Of a DNA stretch of 42,844 nt, positions 30,903 through 40,064 are shown piece after piece. The DNA is from Luteimonas_C sp035250245 (GTDB lineage Bacteria; Pseudomonadota; Gammaproteobacteria; Xanthomonadales; Xanthomonadaceae), in NCBI GenBank assembly GCA_035250245.1, contig DATFFH010000064.1:1-42844 (forward strand). Reading direction: 5' to 3'. Both the position numbers and the translations under genes were made by a program. Position 1 is the stretch's first letter. Every line of letters starts with the position of its first letter. The notes beneath the pieces are model-generated. The model had not been told where the DNA came from and ran no database searches. It worked only from the letters and a program-made list of their open reading frames with translations.

Positions 30903-32975
30903 ATGCCCATTGCCCGACCCGCGCCCCTGGCGCTGGCCTTGCTGCTGGCTTCTGCGTCGTATTCCTGCCCCTCGACGGCAGGAACTGACGCTTCCCGGCA
31001 ATCCGGCCCCCAGGCGTCGTTGGCCGAAATCCGCCGCTTGCGCGATGAGCGGCAATGGCTGCCGGCCTTGGCCTTGATCGAGAAGGAAGCCGCCGCGCAT
31101 CCGGACGACGCGACCTTATATGTGTTGCGCGTGCACACCTTGTCCGAACTCGGCGCGCGCGAACGCGCCTGGGCGCTGTACCGCGCCCGCCCGGAATTGT
31201 TCGGCGCGGAAGAAGCGCAGCGGATCGAGCTCGACCGCCTGGCGCGCAGTACCATGGCCAGCGCCTATTTCACCGCCGACGAAGCCCGCCGCCTGGACGA
31301 CGCCCGTGCGACCGACGCCGCCGACGCCGACTATCTGGCGCGGGTCGGGCTGGATACCTCCCGCATGCCGCTGCGCATGCGCTTCGACCGCCTGGAACTG
31401 CTGAACCGACTTGAGCGCCACCGGGAGGTGGTGACCGAGTACGAGCGCCTGCGCGCCGAAGGCCACGAACTGCCGGCGTACGTAGCCGCGCCGGTCGGCG
31501 GCTCGCTGATGGAACTGAAGCGGCCCGAGGAGGCCGCTCCGCTGCTCGAAAAGGCCATCGCCAATACCGCGGACAACGATCCGAACAAGATCCAGCTGCA
31601 AATCCTGCATGCCTATGCGCTGATGGAATCCGAGCGGTTCGACCTGGCCTTGCCCGAATTCAAAGCGCTGGCCGATGCCAATCCGGCCTGGCGCTACACG
31701 CGCGATGCCAAGCGCCCGTACGAGAACTGGAACCGCTACCACGCCGATTTGAACTACGCCATGGCGCGCTCCTACGGCCACGACCTGGCCGGCGCGCAGC
31801 GCGAACTGGAAGCAATGGCCGCCATCGCTCCCGACGATTCCGGCCTGCTGGCCTCGCTCGGCTCGGTCTACGACCGCCGCGGCTGGCCGACCCTCGCGCT
31901 GCAACGGCACCGCATGGCCACCACCGTCGATCCGTTGAACGTGGATGCGCGCGGCGGCCAGGTCGAAGCGCTTCTGGAACTGCAACGCAGCGATGAAGCC
32001 AGGCCGATCTACGAACAGCTGCAGACGCTCTACCCGGAAACCCAGCACTCCTTGACCCAGCGCCGCATATGGCAGCAGCACACCGGCTGGCAGGCCCGTA
32101 TCTTCGCCGGCGGCGGGCGCAGCCGCAGCCGCAACGGAGGCGTCAGCGCATCGCCGGTGGGCGAACGCGACGGCATCTACGGCGCGGAAGTCGAAACCCC
32201 GTTGTTCGACGACCGCTGGCGGCTGACGGCGGGCTATGCCGACCGTTTCTCCGATTTCGGCGGCAGCCGCATCCACGATCGCCGCCTCGGCGCGGGCGTG
32301 CGCTACGCCTACGACCGTTTTGGCGCGCATTTGCAGGTCAACCGCTCTCACGACGAGCTCGACGTCACCGGTGCCGCCTTGGATCTGACCTGGCGCTTCA
32401 GCGATACGCTCGACGGCGGCCTGGGCTTCCGCAAGGACGATCCCGAAGCTTCCCTGCAGGCTCGCGCCGCAGGCATCGGCGCCGATTCGGCCGCGGCGAC
32501 GCTGGATTGGCATCCGAGCGAACTGACCCGCGTCATCGGCAACGTGCAGGCCTATCGGTTCGACGACGGCAATCGCCGCCAGGCGCTCGGCGTCGATCTC
32601 GACCAGCGTCTGCTGACGCGGCCGCATTTCCTGTTGAACGGGCTGGCCACGCTGTATGCCAGCCGCGGCACGCGCGAAGACGCACCGTACTTCAATCCTT
32701 CGCGCGACGCTTCGCTGGATATCGGCGTCCGTGCCGACCACATCGCCTGGCGCCGCTACGACCGCCATTTCCGCCACCGGCTGACCGCGATGGTGGGCCC
32801 TTACTGGCAGGAGAACTTCGGCACGGCCTGGGTGCCGTCGCTGCGTTACGAACACGAGTGGCAGTTCGCGCTGGGGCGCGTGCTGACGTACGGCGTCAAC
32901 TGGTCGCGCCCGGTCTACGACGGGCAGCGCGAGCGCCACATTGGCTTCGATGCCGAATTCCGCTGGGGGAAATGA
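30903..32975 (+). CDS. pgaA: Poly-beta-1,6-N-acetylglucosamine export outer-membrane protein PgaA
   Basis: 690 residues. An N-terminal signal region (PLALALLLASASYSC...TAG) precedes a periplasmic TPR superhelix (about 40-400) with repeats such as WLPALALIEKEAAAHPDDATL and LLEKAIANTADNDPNKIQLQ. The C-terminal part (about 400-690) is a beta-barrel rich in alternating aromatic strands, ending HIGFDAEFRWGK. This matches PgaA/HmsH, which guides partly deacetylated PNAG across the outer membrane. It is somewhat shorter than E. coli PgaA (about 800). Assignment is strengthened by pgaB, pgaC and pgaD directly downstream with overlapping or very short junctions. A GAAGAGAGG ribosome site precedes the ATG. 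A Cys at about 22 raises the possibility of a lipobox, but the context is not convincing. Confidence 0.9.
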   Translation: MPIARPAPLALALLLASASYSCPSTAGTDASRQSGPQASLAEIRRLRDERQWLPALALIEKEAAAHPDDATLYVLRVHTLSELGARERAWALYRARPELFGAEEAQRIELDRLARSTMASAYFTADEARRLDDARATDAADADYLARVGLDTSRMPLRMRFDRLELLNRLERHREVVTEYERLRAEGHELPAYVAAPVGGSLMELKRPEEAAPLLEKAIANTADNDPNKIQLQILHAYALMESERFDLALPEFKALADANPAWRYTRDAKRPYENWNRYHADLNYAMARSYGHDLAGAQRELEAMAAIAPDDSGLLASLGSVYDRRGWPTLALQRHRMATTVDPLNVDARGGQVEALLELQRSDEARPIYEQLQTLYPETQHSLTQRRIWQQHTGWQARIFAGGGRSRSRNGGVSASPVGERDGIYGAEVETPLFDDRWRLTAGYADRFSDFGGSRIHDRRLGAGVRYAYDRFGAHLQVNRSHDELDVTGAALDLTWRFSDTLDGGLGFRKDDPEASLQARAAGIGADSAAATLDWHPSELTRVIGNVQAYRFDDGNRRQALGVDLDQRLLTRPHFLLNGLATLYASRGTREDAPYFNPSRDASLDIGVRADHIAWRRYDRHFRHRLTAMVGPYWQENFGTAWVPSLRYEHEWQFALGRVLTYGVNWSRPVYDGQRERHIGFDAEFRWGK

Positions 32976-34858
32976 GAATGCACCGTCACCGTCTCGCTAA
33001 TTTCCTGATCCGGCTCCTGCTGTCGTCTAGTCTGCTGTGCGCGTTCGCCGCGTCCGCAGCCGAACCTGCTTCGCCGTTGCTCGTGCTGAACTACCACGAC
33101 GTGCGCGACGACGTCGCCCCCAAAGGCGATTACGACGCGTATGCGATCAGCACGCAAAACCTCGCCGCGCACTTCGATTGGCTGGCCGCGCAGGGCTACC
33201 GCCCCGTCAGCCTGCAGCAAGTCATCGACAGCGCCGAAGGGCGCGCCAAGCTGCCCGACAAAGCCGTGCTGCTGACCTTCGACGACGGCATGCGCAGCGC
33301 GTATACGCATGTCTTCCCGTTGCTGCGCGCTTATCGTTATCCCGCTCTGATGGCGGTGATCACCGATTGGGTGGACCTGACGCCGGGCAAGACCGTCGAT
33401 TTCGGCCGCCCGCTCGGCCACGACGATTTCGTCACCTGGGCGCAGCTGCGCGAAATGCAGGATTCGGGGCTGGTCGAGATCGCCTCGCATACCCACGATC
33501 TGCACCACGGCATCCTCGCCAACCCGCAAGGCAACATGAAGCCCGCCGTCGTCACCCGCGTCTACGATGCGGATAGCGGCAAATACGAGAACGAAGCCGC
33601 CTACCGCACCCGCATCCGCGGAGATCTGGCTCGCAGCAAGGACACGATCGCGCAACGCTTGGGCCGCGCTCCGCGCTCGGTGGTGTGGCCGTACGGCGCG
33701 GAAAACAGCGTCGCCGACGCGATCGCGCGCGACCTGGGCATGGGCATCACCTTCGATCTGGAAGGGCGCCGTACCCAGATCGACCGCGGCCTCGAAGGAC
33801 TGGCCCGTCTGCTGATCACCGACAATCCGACGGCCGCTGAACTCGCCGTGGACCTGCGTCGCGACTTGGCGCTGGAAGGCCTGCGCGCGATGCAAGTGGA
33901 CCTGGATGCGGTCTACGATCCCGATCCGCAGCAACTGACGCGCAACATCGACGCGCTGATCGAACGCGTGAAGCGGGTCGGCCCGAATCGCGTGTTCCTG
34001 CAGGCCTTCGCCGATCCGGACGGCAACGGCTCGGCCGATGCCTTGTATTTCCCGAACCGCTATCTGCCGGTGCGCGCGGATCTTTTCAGCTTCGTCGCCT
34101 GGCAATTGGAAACCCGTGCCGAGACCCAGGTCTACGCTTGGCTGCCGGTGCTGGGTTTCGAGCCGGCCGATGCCGGACAGCGCCGCACCCTGGCTATCGC
34201 CGGCGCCGATCCCAAGGACATCTTCCGCCTCGACTTCACCAAGCCGGAAGCGCGTGCGCTGATCGAAGGGATCTACGACGACCTCGCCGCCAACGCGTCC
34301 TTCGCCGGGCTGCTGTTCCACGACGACGCCTTCCTTCGCGACAACGAGTTGACCGCGCTCGGCAGCGACCCGGCCAAGCGCACCCAGGCCTTGATCGATT
34401 TCACCCACGACCTGGAACGCGTCGCGGAGAAATGGCGGCCCAAGCTGAAGACCGCGCGCAATCTATACGCCGGTACGGTGCTCGACCCGGCCAGCGAAGC
34501 CTGGTTCGCGCAGCGCCTGGACGCTTTCAACCGCGCTTACGACTACACCGCGCTGATGGCCATGCCCTGGCTGGAAAGCGAAGGCAAGCGTCCGCAACGC
34601 TGGATGCAGCGGTTGGTGGACGCGGTGCGCGCGCACGATCCGAATTTCGAGAAAACGGTCTTCGAATTGCAGACCGTGGACTGGAACACGCGTTCGCCGA
34701 TCCCCGAACGCGAACTGCTGCTCCAGTCCAGAGCGCTGAAGTCCGCCGGCGTCCGCCATCTGGCCTGGTATCCGGACGACTTCATCGCCAACCGTCCCAG
34801 CCTGGAAACCGCGCGCGAGGTGATCTCCGCGCGCAACTTCCCTTATCCGGAGAAATGA
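32972..34858 (+). CDS. pgaB: Poly-beta-1,6-N-acetylglucosamine N-deacetylase PgaB
   Basis: 628 residues from ATG 32972, which overlaps the pgaA stop (ATGA). The N-terminal carbohydrate esterase 4 domain has LNYHDV (about 39-44), LTFDDG with Asp104 and Asp105, and SHTHDLHH with His173 and His178, the catalytic and metal-binding set. The C-terminal glycoside-hydrolase-like domain (about 310-628) contains LFHDDAFLRDNE around residue 450, corresponding to the acidic active-site stretch of E. coli PgaB. E. coli PgaB is a lipoprotein. Here the signal peptide reads SSSLLCAFAASAA, then EP. The Cys lacks a proper lipobox, and signal peptidase I cleavage after ASA is more likely, so the protein may be soluble in the periplasm. 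Confidence 0.94.
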   Translation: MRMHRHRLANFLIRLLLSSSLLCAFAASAAEPASPLLVLNYHDVRDDVAPKGDYDAYAISTQNLAAHFDWLAAQGYRPVSLQQVIDSAEGRAKLPDKAVLLTFDDGMRSAYTHVFPLLRAYRYPALMAVITDWVDLTPGKTVDFGRPLGHDDFVTWAQLREMQDSGLVEIASHTHDLHHGILANPQGNMKPAVVTRVYDADSGKYENEAAYRTRIRGDLARSKDTIAQRLGRAPRSVVWPYGAENSVADAIARDLGMGITFDLEGRRTQIDRGLEGLARLLITDNPTAAELAVDLRRDLALEGLRAMQVDLDAVYDPDPQQLTRNIDALIERVKRVGPNRVFLQAFADPDGNGSADALYFPNRYLPVRADLFSFVAWQLETRAETQVYAWLPVLGFEPADAGQRRTLAIAGADPKDIFRLDFTKPEARALIEGIYDDLAANASFAGLLFHDDAFLRDNELTALGSDPAKRTQALIDFTHDLERVAEKWRPKLKTARNLYAGTVLDPASEAWFAQRLDAFNRAYDYTALMAMPWLESEGKRPQRWMQRLVDAVRAHDPNFEKTVFELQTVDWNTRSPIPERELLLQSRALKSAGVRHLAWYPDDFIANRPSLETAREVISARNFPYPEK

Positions 34859-34862
34859 GGCC

Positions 34863-36110
34863 ATGAATCCCATCCTCTCCGTGCTGTTCCAGTTCGCGTT
34901 CTTCTATCCGATCGTGATGTCGTTCTTCTGGATGGCGGGCGGCCTGTACTACTACTTCCGGCGCGAACGCCGGTCGCCGCCGCGCACGCAGCCGCCGGCG
35001 ATCGAAAATCCGCCGTTCGTGTCGATCCTGATCCCCTGCTTCAACGAAAGCGCGCAGGTCGAAGAAACGATGGCGGCCGCGATGGCGCAGCGCTATCCCG
35101 ACTTCGAAGTGATCGCGATCAACGACGGCAGCAGCGACGACACCGCCGAGAAGCTCAACTCGCTGGCGGCCCGCTACGAACGCCTGCGCGTGATCCACCT
35201 GGACCGCAATCTGGGCAAGGCCAACGCCATGCGCATGGGCACGCTGGCGGCGCGCTCGGAGTACCTGGTCTGCATCGACGGCGACGCGCTGCTGGACGAG
35301 TACGCCACGCACTGGATGGTTTGGCACCTGATGTCCGGGCCGCGTGTCGGCGCGGTCACCGGCAATCCGCGCATCCGCAACCGCTCCACCCTGCTCGGCC
35401 GGCTCCAGGTCGGCGAGTTCTCGTCGATCATCGGCATGATCAAGCGCGCCCAGCGCGTTTACGGCCGCCTGTTCACCGTGTCGGGCGTGATCAGCGCGTT
35501 CCGCCGCACCGCGCTGCACCGCATCGGCTACTGGGCCGACGACATGGTGACCGAGGACATCGACATCAGCTGGCGCCTACAGATGGACCACTGGGACATC
35601 CGCTACGAGCCGAACGCGCTGTGCTTCATCCTGATGCCGGAAACGCTGAAAGGCCTGTGGAAGCAGCGCCTGCGCTGGGCGCAGGGCGGCGTGGAAGTGA
35701 TGCTGCGCCATACCCGCGATCTGCTGAGCTGGCGCAAGCGCCGGATGTGGGCGGTGCTGTTCGAATACATGCTCAGCGTGGCCTGGGCCTACATCATGCT
35801 GTTCATCATGCTGCTGTGGCTGGTCGGCCTGTTCGTGCCGATGCCGGAGCAGCTGTACGTGCGCACCATCCTGCCGTCGTGGCACGGCGTGATCCTGGCG
35901 ATGGTGTGCCTGACCCAGTTCGCGGCCAGCCTGATCATCGACCGGCGCTACGAAACCGGCGTAGGCCGCAACTACTACTGGATGATCTGGTACCCGATCG
36001 CGTACTGGATGCTCAGTCTGTTCACCACCGTCACCGCCGTACCCAAGACCTTGCTCAAACGGCGCCGAGAGCGCGCCACCTGGATTAGTCCGGATAGGGG
36101 GATCCGATGA
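34863..36110 (+). CDS. pgaC: PNAG synthase glycosyltransferase PgaC
   Basis: A 415-residue inner-membrane GT2 processive synthase polymerising UDP-GlcNAc. Two N-terminal helices lead into the GT2 domain: SILIPCFNES, INDGSSDDT, CIDGDALLD, VTEDIDISWRLQ and the processivity motif LRWAQGG preceded by KQR. Three C-terminal hydrophobic helices follow. The length is close to E. coli PgaC (441). It starts 4 bp after the pgaB stop and overlaps pgaD. In E. coli, PgaC works with PgaD and is allosterically activated by cyclic di-GMP. Confidence 0.96.
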   Translation: MNPILSVLFQFAFFYPIVMSFFWMAGGLYYYFRRERRSPPRTQPPAIENPPFVSILIPCFNESAQVEETMAAAMAQRYPDFEVIAINDGSSDDTAEKLNSLAARYERLRVIHLDRNLGKANAMRMGTLAARSEYLVCIDGDALLDEYATHWMVWHLMSGPRVGAVTGNPRIRNRSTLLGRLQVGEFSSIIGMIKRAQRVYGRLFTVSGVISAFRRTALHRIGYWADDMVTEDIDISWRLQMDHWDIRYEPNALCFILMPETLKGLWKQRLRWAQGGVEVMLRHTRDLLSWRKRRMWAVLFEYMLSVAWAYIMLFIMLLWLVGLFVPMPEQLYVRTILPSWHGVILAMVCLTQFAASLIIDRRYETGVGRNYYWMIWYPIAYWMLSLFTTVTAVPKTLLKRRRERATWISPDRGIR

Positions 36111-36553
36111 AATTCGATTCGCACGTCATCTATAAGCCGCGTTCCCAGCCCGCCTTGCAGCGCGGGTTCTTCAGCGTGGTCACGTTCGCGTTCTGGCTGG
36201 CCTACGCCTATTTGTGGCTGCCGCTGTTGACACTATTCCTGTGGCTGATCGGTATCCGCACGGCGGTGTTCGAGCTGTACCTGCGCGAACACCAGGTCGA
36301 GCCCTTCCTGCTGATCTCGTTGCCGACGCTGGCCCTGGCCAGCGCGGTGATCCTGATCGCCTGGGCCGAATACAACCGTTGGCGGTTCCGCGACAAGGAT
36401 CGCCGCGCCGCCCATCCGGATGTCGGCCGGCAGGAGATCGCGCGCGCGTTCGGCAGCAGTCAGGAAGTCGCGCTGTCCTTGTCCAACAGCAAGGTGGCCG
36501 TGCTGCGCATGGACGATTCGGCCGCGCCGGTCGGCGTGTCCACCGTAGCCTGA
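36107..36553 (+). CDS. pgaD: PNAG synthase accessory subunit PgaD
   Basis: A 148-residue inner-membrane protein with two long hydrophobic helices (about 22-50 and 65-88). A cytosolic tail begins AEYNRWRFRDKDRR, a pattern shared with PgaD (YNRxRF after the second helix). E. coli PgaD is 137 residues and binds cyclic di-GMP together with PgaC. The start overlaps the pgaC stop (ATGA). Assignment rests on size, topology, the NRWRF motif and operon position. It is the last pga gene and is followed by a GTAG palindrome. Confidence 0.9.
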   Translation: MKFDSHVIYKPRSQPALQRGFFSVVTFAFWLAYAYLWLPLLTLFLWLIGIRTAVFELYLREHQVEPFLLISLPTLALASAVILIAWAEYNRWRFRDKDRRAAHPDVGRQEIARAFGSSQEVALSLSNSKVAVLRMDDSAAPVGVSTVA

Positions 36554-36565
36554 GTTCTTGCTTTT

Positions 36566-36644
36566 GTGGGAGCGGCTTCAGCCGCGAGCTCTTTCGATTT
36601 TGCAACGAACTGGAAAAAGAGCTCGCGGCTAAAGCCGCTCCTAC
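36566..36644. repeat. Paired GTAG-type element, family F, copy 2
   Basis: The left arm from 36566 reads GTGGGAGCGGCTTCAGCCGC, with the GTAG head degenerated to GTGG. The right arm, 36620-36644, ends GCTAAAGCCGCTCCTAC. The arms are about 28 bp apart. Located 13 bp after the pgaD stop, it probably also limits read-through into the MFS gene. Confidence 0.85.
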
Positions 36645-36717
36645 AAAAAAAGCGCGGCGCAACGCTTTGTTGCGTCGCGGACGCGGCAGTCCGTCGCCGC
36701 TCCGGATAGAATGGGCG

Positions 36718-37971
36718 ATGGCCTCCCCCGCCTCTTCTTCCGCCGCCGCTTCGTGGAACGGCCGCGCGCTGGTCCTGTTCGGCATCGCCTTGTCGGCCTT
36801 CAACCTGCGCACGGCGGTCACGTCGCTCACGCCGTTGCTCGGCGATCTGGGCAAGCTGTTCGGTTTCGGTTCGACCATGACCGGCGTGCTGGGCATGCTG
36901 CCCAGCGCCGCGTTCGCCGTCTTCGGCGTGGCGACGCCGGCGATCGCGCATCGGCTGGGGCTGGAACGTTCGGCTTTGTTGTCGATGCTGCTGGCGGCGC
37001 TCGGCCTGGTGCTGCGCTCGCTGGCCGACAGCACCACCGGATTGCTGATCGGCTCGATCATCGCCTTGGCCGGCATGGGCATGGGCAACGTGGTCCTGCC
37101 ACCGCTGGTCAAGCGCTATTTCGCCGATCGCGTCGGCGCGGTCAGCACGCTGTACATCACGGTGCTGCAATTCGGCACCATCCTGCCCGCGCTGGTCGCC
37201 GTGCCGCTCGCAGCGGAAGCCGGCTGGCGCGTTTCGCTCGGCGCTTGGGCCTTGGTCGCGATCGCGGCGGCGCTGCCCTGGATCGGCGTGCTGCAGATCG
37301 AACGCCGCAAGGATTCGGCGCTGGCGCGCCGTCACGACCGCGCCGTAACCGCCGACGACGAAGCGCCGGAACTCGCTGCGCCGCCGGCGCGCGGCCGCGC
37401 TTGGCGATCGCCCGTCGCCTGGGGCATGGCGCTGATGTTCGGCATGACTTCGCTGATCACCTATTCGATGTTCACCTGGCTGCCCAAGCTGCTGGTCGAA
37501 GCCGGCGCGACGCCGGGATTCGGCGGCGCGATGGTGGCGCTGTTCTCCACCTTGGGCCTGATCAGTTCCATCGCGATGCCGGCGCTGGCCGTGCGCGTCG
37601 CCAATCCTTTTCCGATCGTGCTGGCTTGCGCCGCCTGCCATCTTTCGGCCTTCGCCGGTTTGCTGTTCGCGCCGATGGCGTTGCCCGTGCTATGGGTGGC
37701 CCTGCTGGGCCTCGGACCGAGCACGTTTCCGCTGGCGCTGACTTTGATCAACTTGCGCACGCGCGGACCGGCGGGCTCGGCCGCGTTGTCGGGCTTCATG
37801 CAAGGCGTCGGCTATGCGCTGAGCTGTTTGGGACCGCTGCTGTTCGGCGTGCTGCACGATCTGAGCGGAGGCTGGATGGTGCCGTTCGCGATGCTCGGCG
37901 TCAGCGTGGCGGTGCTGTTGTACGGCGGCTGGCTGGCCTGTCGGCCGCGGATGCTCGAAGACAGTTGGTAA
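36718..37971 (+). CDS. MFS transporter of the CynX/NimT family
   Basis: 417 residues from ATG 36718; upstream read-through in the same frame overlaps pgaC and pgaD and is not used. Twelve hydrophobic helices in two groups of six are separated by a cytosolic loop rich in charged residues (about 195-235, RRKDSALARRHDRAVTADD). The start, ALSAFNLRTAVTSLTPLL, is typical of CynX/NimT-type permeases (cyanate, nitroimidazole and other anionic or small drug-like solutes). Substrate unknown. It appears to be monocistronic, bounded by repeats on both sides. Confidence 0.88.
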   Translation: MASPASSSAAASWNGRALVLFGIALSAFNLRTAVTSLTPLLGDLGKLFGFGSTMTGVLGMLPSAAFAVFGVATPAIAHRLGLERSALLSMLLAALGLVLRSLADSTTGLLIGSIIALAGMGMGNVVLPPLVKRYFADRVGAVSTLYITVLQFGTILPALVAVPLAAEAGWRVSLGAWALVAIAAALPWIGVLQIERRKDSALARRHDRAVTADDEAPELAAPPARGRAWRSPVAWGMALMFGMTSLITYSMFTWLPKLLVEAGATPGFGGAMVALFSTLGLISSIAMPALAVRVANPFPIVLACAACHLSAFAGLLFAPMALPVLWVALLGLGPSTFPLALTLINLRTRGPAGSAALSGFMQGVGYALSCLGPLLFGVLHDLSGGWMVPFAMLGVSVAVLLYGGWLACRPRMLEDSW

Positions 37972-37986
37972 TCCCGCTTTTTTAAG

Positions 37987-38070
37987 CCCTCCCCTTCAAG
38001 GGGAGGGTTGGGTGGGGATGGTTTGAGTCGCGACTCGAAACCCATCCCCATCCCCTTGAAGGGGAAGGGG
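37987..38070. repeat. Intact CCCTCCCCTTCAAGGGGAGG element, family C
   Basis: The left half begins CCCTCCCCTTCAAGGGGAGG at 37987, then GGTTGGGTGGGGATGG. The core GAGTCGCGACTC at 38026-38037 is itself a perfect 12-bp palindrome. The right half runs CCCATCCCCATCCCCTTGAA and GGGGAAGGGG to 38070. This is the uninterrupted form of the element that is split at 8134-8299. It lies between the convergent MFS and ester hydrolase genes. Confidence 0.85.
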
Positions 38071-38088
38071 AAAAGCCACAGCCCCGGA

Positions 38089-40008
38089 TCACTTCACCGG
38101 CAAACTGACGAAACTCGCATTCTGCGGCGAGGTCCACACCCGCTGCGTAGCTTTGCGGTAATCGCCCGGCTTGGCGAAGAAAATGTTGTCGACGAAAGTC
38201 TGCGGGTTTCGGTCGTACAGCGGGAACAAGCTCGATTGCACCTGCACCATCACCCGATGGCCCGGCAGGAACACGTGATTGGTCGTCGGCATCACGAACT
38301 TGTACGGCAGCGGCTGATTCGGCGCGATCGCCTTCGGATGCTCGAAGCTCTCGCGGTAGCGGCCGCGGAAGATCGCCAGCGACACGGCCAGTTCGTAACC
38401 GCCCATTTCCGGCGACGAAGCCATCGTTTCGGGATAGACGTCGATCAGTTTCACCACCCAATCGCTGTCGCTACCGCTGGTCGAGGCTTGAAGGTTCATT
38501 TCCGGCGCGCCGGAAATGCGCAGCGGCGCGGTCAGCGGTTCGCTGACGAAGGTCAGCACGTCGGTGCGGCCATCGACGAAGCGCTGGTCCTTCACCAGCC
38601 AGGTCGTCCAGGTTTCGCGATCGCTCATCCGCGACGGACGCGGCACGAACGGCACCGGCTTGGCCGGATCGGAAACGTATTCGTCGTATTCGCCCTGCCC
38701 CGCGGCCGGCGCTTCGAACGAAAGCTTGCCGCCGGCGTGCAGATACAACGGTTTCGGCTGCGCCGCGCAGCCCGAGGCGCAGCTCAGCGGCCAGGACGGG
38801 AAGCGGTCCCAATGGTTCTCGCCGGTGTTGTAGATGAAGACCGGCGGCGTATCGGCTTTCGGCGCGCCTTCCACGAGGTATTGATCGAAGAACGGCTTGA
38901 GCACGTCGCGCCGGAACTGCAGCGCGGTGTCGCCGTCCCACTTCAACGCGCCCAGCGAAGCCGCACCGACATTCACCTGGCTATGCCGCCACGGGCCCAT
39001 CACCAGATAATTCATGTCGTTGTTCGAATCCCTGGGCTCCATAGCCGGATAGCTGTGGATCGCACCCCACATGTCTTCCTGGTCCCAAAGGCCTTGCAGC
39101 CACATCGTCGGCACTTTCAGCGGCGTGCGCGCCATTACCTTGTCCAGCGCTTGCTCCCGCCAGAACGCGTCGTAGGCCGGGTGTTCTACGATCTTGCGCC
39201 AGAACGGAAGCTGTTCGATGCCGTGCGCCTTGCCGTAATCGCCGGCCGAACCGTAGCGGAGGAACACCGTGTAGTCGTCGTAGCCTTCGTTGACGACCGG
39301 CTTGCCCTTGCTCCTATCCGAGGTCTGCCCGGTGAAGTAATTGAAATTGGTCTGGCGGAAAGCGCCGAAATTGAACCAGTCGTCGCCCATCCATCCATCG
39401 ACCATCGGACTTTCGGGCGCGGCGACCTTCAGCGCGGGATGCGGATCGACCAAGGCCATCACCACCGTGAAGCCTTCGTACGACGAGCCGATCATGCCGA
39501 CCCGGCCGTTCGATTCCTTCACATTCTTGACCAGCCAATCGATGGTGTCCCAAGCGTCGGTGGAGTGATCGACCTTGGTGTTGTTGAGCGGTCCTCGCAG
39601 CGGCCGCGTCATCACGTAATCGCCTTGCGAACCGTATTTGCCGCGAACGTCTTGGAATACGCGGATGTAGCCGTCGCGGACGAAAACTTCGTCGCCTTCC
39701 GGCAAGATGTCGATCATCTTCGGCGAATCCATGCGGCTGACGCGGCCGCTGGCGTCGTAGGGCGTGCGGGTCAGCAGGATCGGGGCGTTCTTCGCGCCTT
39801 TAGGCACCACGATGACCGTGTGCAGCTTGATGCCGTCGCGCATCGGGACCATCACGTCGCGCTTTTCGAAGTCGTAAGCGGCAGTGGGCGCAACGAACTT
39901 CTTGCCGGTGATGTCAGGCGCCATCGGCGATGTCTGCGCCAGAGCCGATCCTGCGCAAGCCGCGCTCGCCAGCAGGAGCCAATGGGAACGACGTACGGCT
40001 GCGCGCAT
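38089..40008 (-). CDS. aehA: Alpha-amino acid ester hydrolase (CocE/NonD, S15-like serine hydrolase)
   Basis: 639 residues from ATG 40008, preceded by a GGGGAG ribosome site; a TTG start 7 codons upstream is less likely. A signal peptide (LLLASAACAGSALAQ) indicates export. The alpha/beta-hydrolase core shows the GxSYxG nucleophile Ser176 (GSSYEG). Asp309, Glu311 and Asp312 are in WDQED and His342 is in GPWRHSQ. Asp210 is in GDDWF. Each lies two residues beyond its counterpart in the X. citri enzyme (637 residues), including the carboxylate cluster that binds the substrate alpha-amino group. The family hydrolyses or transfers alpha-amino acid esters and can acylate or cleave beta-lactams with alpha-amino side chains. 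The natural substrate is unknown. It has its own putative promoter and lies downstream of argH on the same strand. Confidence 0.92.
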   Translation of the reverse strand: MRAAVRRSHWLLLASAACAGSALAQTSPMAPDITGKKFVAPTAAYDFEKRDVMVPMRDGIKLHTVIVVPKGAKNAPILLTRTPYDASGRVSRMDSPKMIDILPEGDEVFVRDGYIRVFQDVRGKYGSQGDYVMTRPLRGPLNNTKVDHSTDAWDTIDWLVKNVKESNGRVGMIGSSYEGFTVVMALVDPHPALKVAAPESPMVDGWMGDDWFNFGAFRQTNFNYFTGQTSDRSKGKPVVNEGYDDYTVFLRYGSAGDYGKAHGIEQLPFWRKIVEHPAYDAFWREQALDKVMARTPLKVPTMWLQGLWDQEDMWGAIHSYPAMEPRDSNNDMNYLVMGPWRHSQVNVGAASLGALKWDGDTALQFRRDVLKPFFDQYLVEGAPKADTPPVFIYNTGENHWDRFPSWPLSCASGCAAQPKPLYLHAGGKLSFEAPAAGQGEYDEYVSDPAKPVPFVPRPSRMSDRETWTTWLVKDQRFVDGRTDVLTFVSEPLTAPLRISGAPEMNLQASTSGSDSDWVVKLIDVYPETMASSPEMGGYELAVSLAIFRGRYRESFEHPKAIAPNQPLPYKFVMPTTNHVFLPGHRVMVQVQSSLFPLYDRNPQTFVDNIFFAKPGDYRKATQRVWTSPQNASFVSLPVK

Positions 40009-40035
40009 GAAAGCTCTCCCCGATGCCAATCTTCG

Positions 40036-40064
40036 ACTTTAGCGCCGCGTCCGAGTCGAGCCAA
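40036..40064 (-). promoter_or_regulatory. Putative promoter of the ester hydrolase gene
   Basis: On the minus strand, TTGGCT (complement of 40059-40064) and TAAAGT (complement of 40036-40041) are spaced exactly 17 bp apart. The expected start near 40028 would leave a short leader carrying the GGGGAG ribosome site. This suggests transcription independent of argH. Confidence 0.45.

Noticed and set aside
32972..33050. Canonical PgaB lipoprotein signal at Cys23
   Set aside because: Residues before the Cys (Ser-Leu-Leu) do not fit the lipobox, while a signal peptidase I site follows.
36214..36717. MFS protein starting within pgaC/pgaD
   Set aside because: The upstream part is out-of-frame read-through of pgaD and the repeat. 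ATG 36718 gives the normal family N-terminus.
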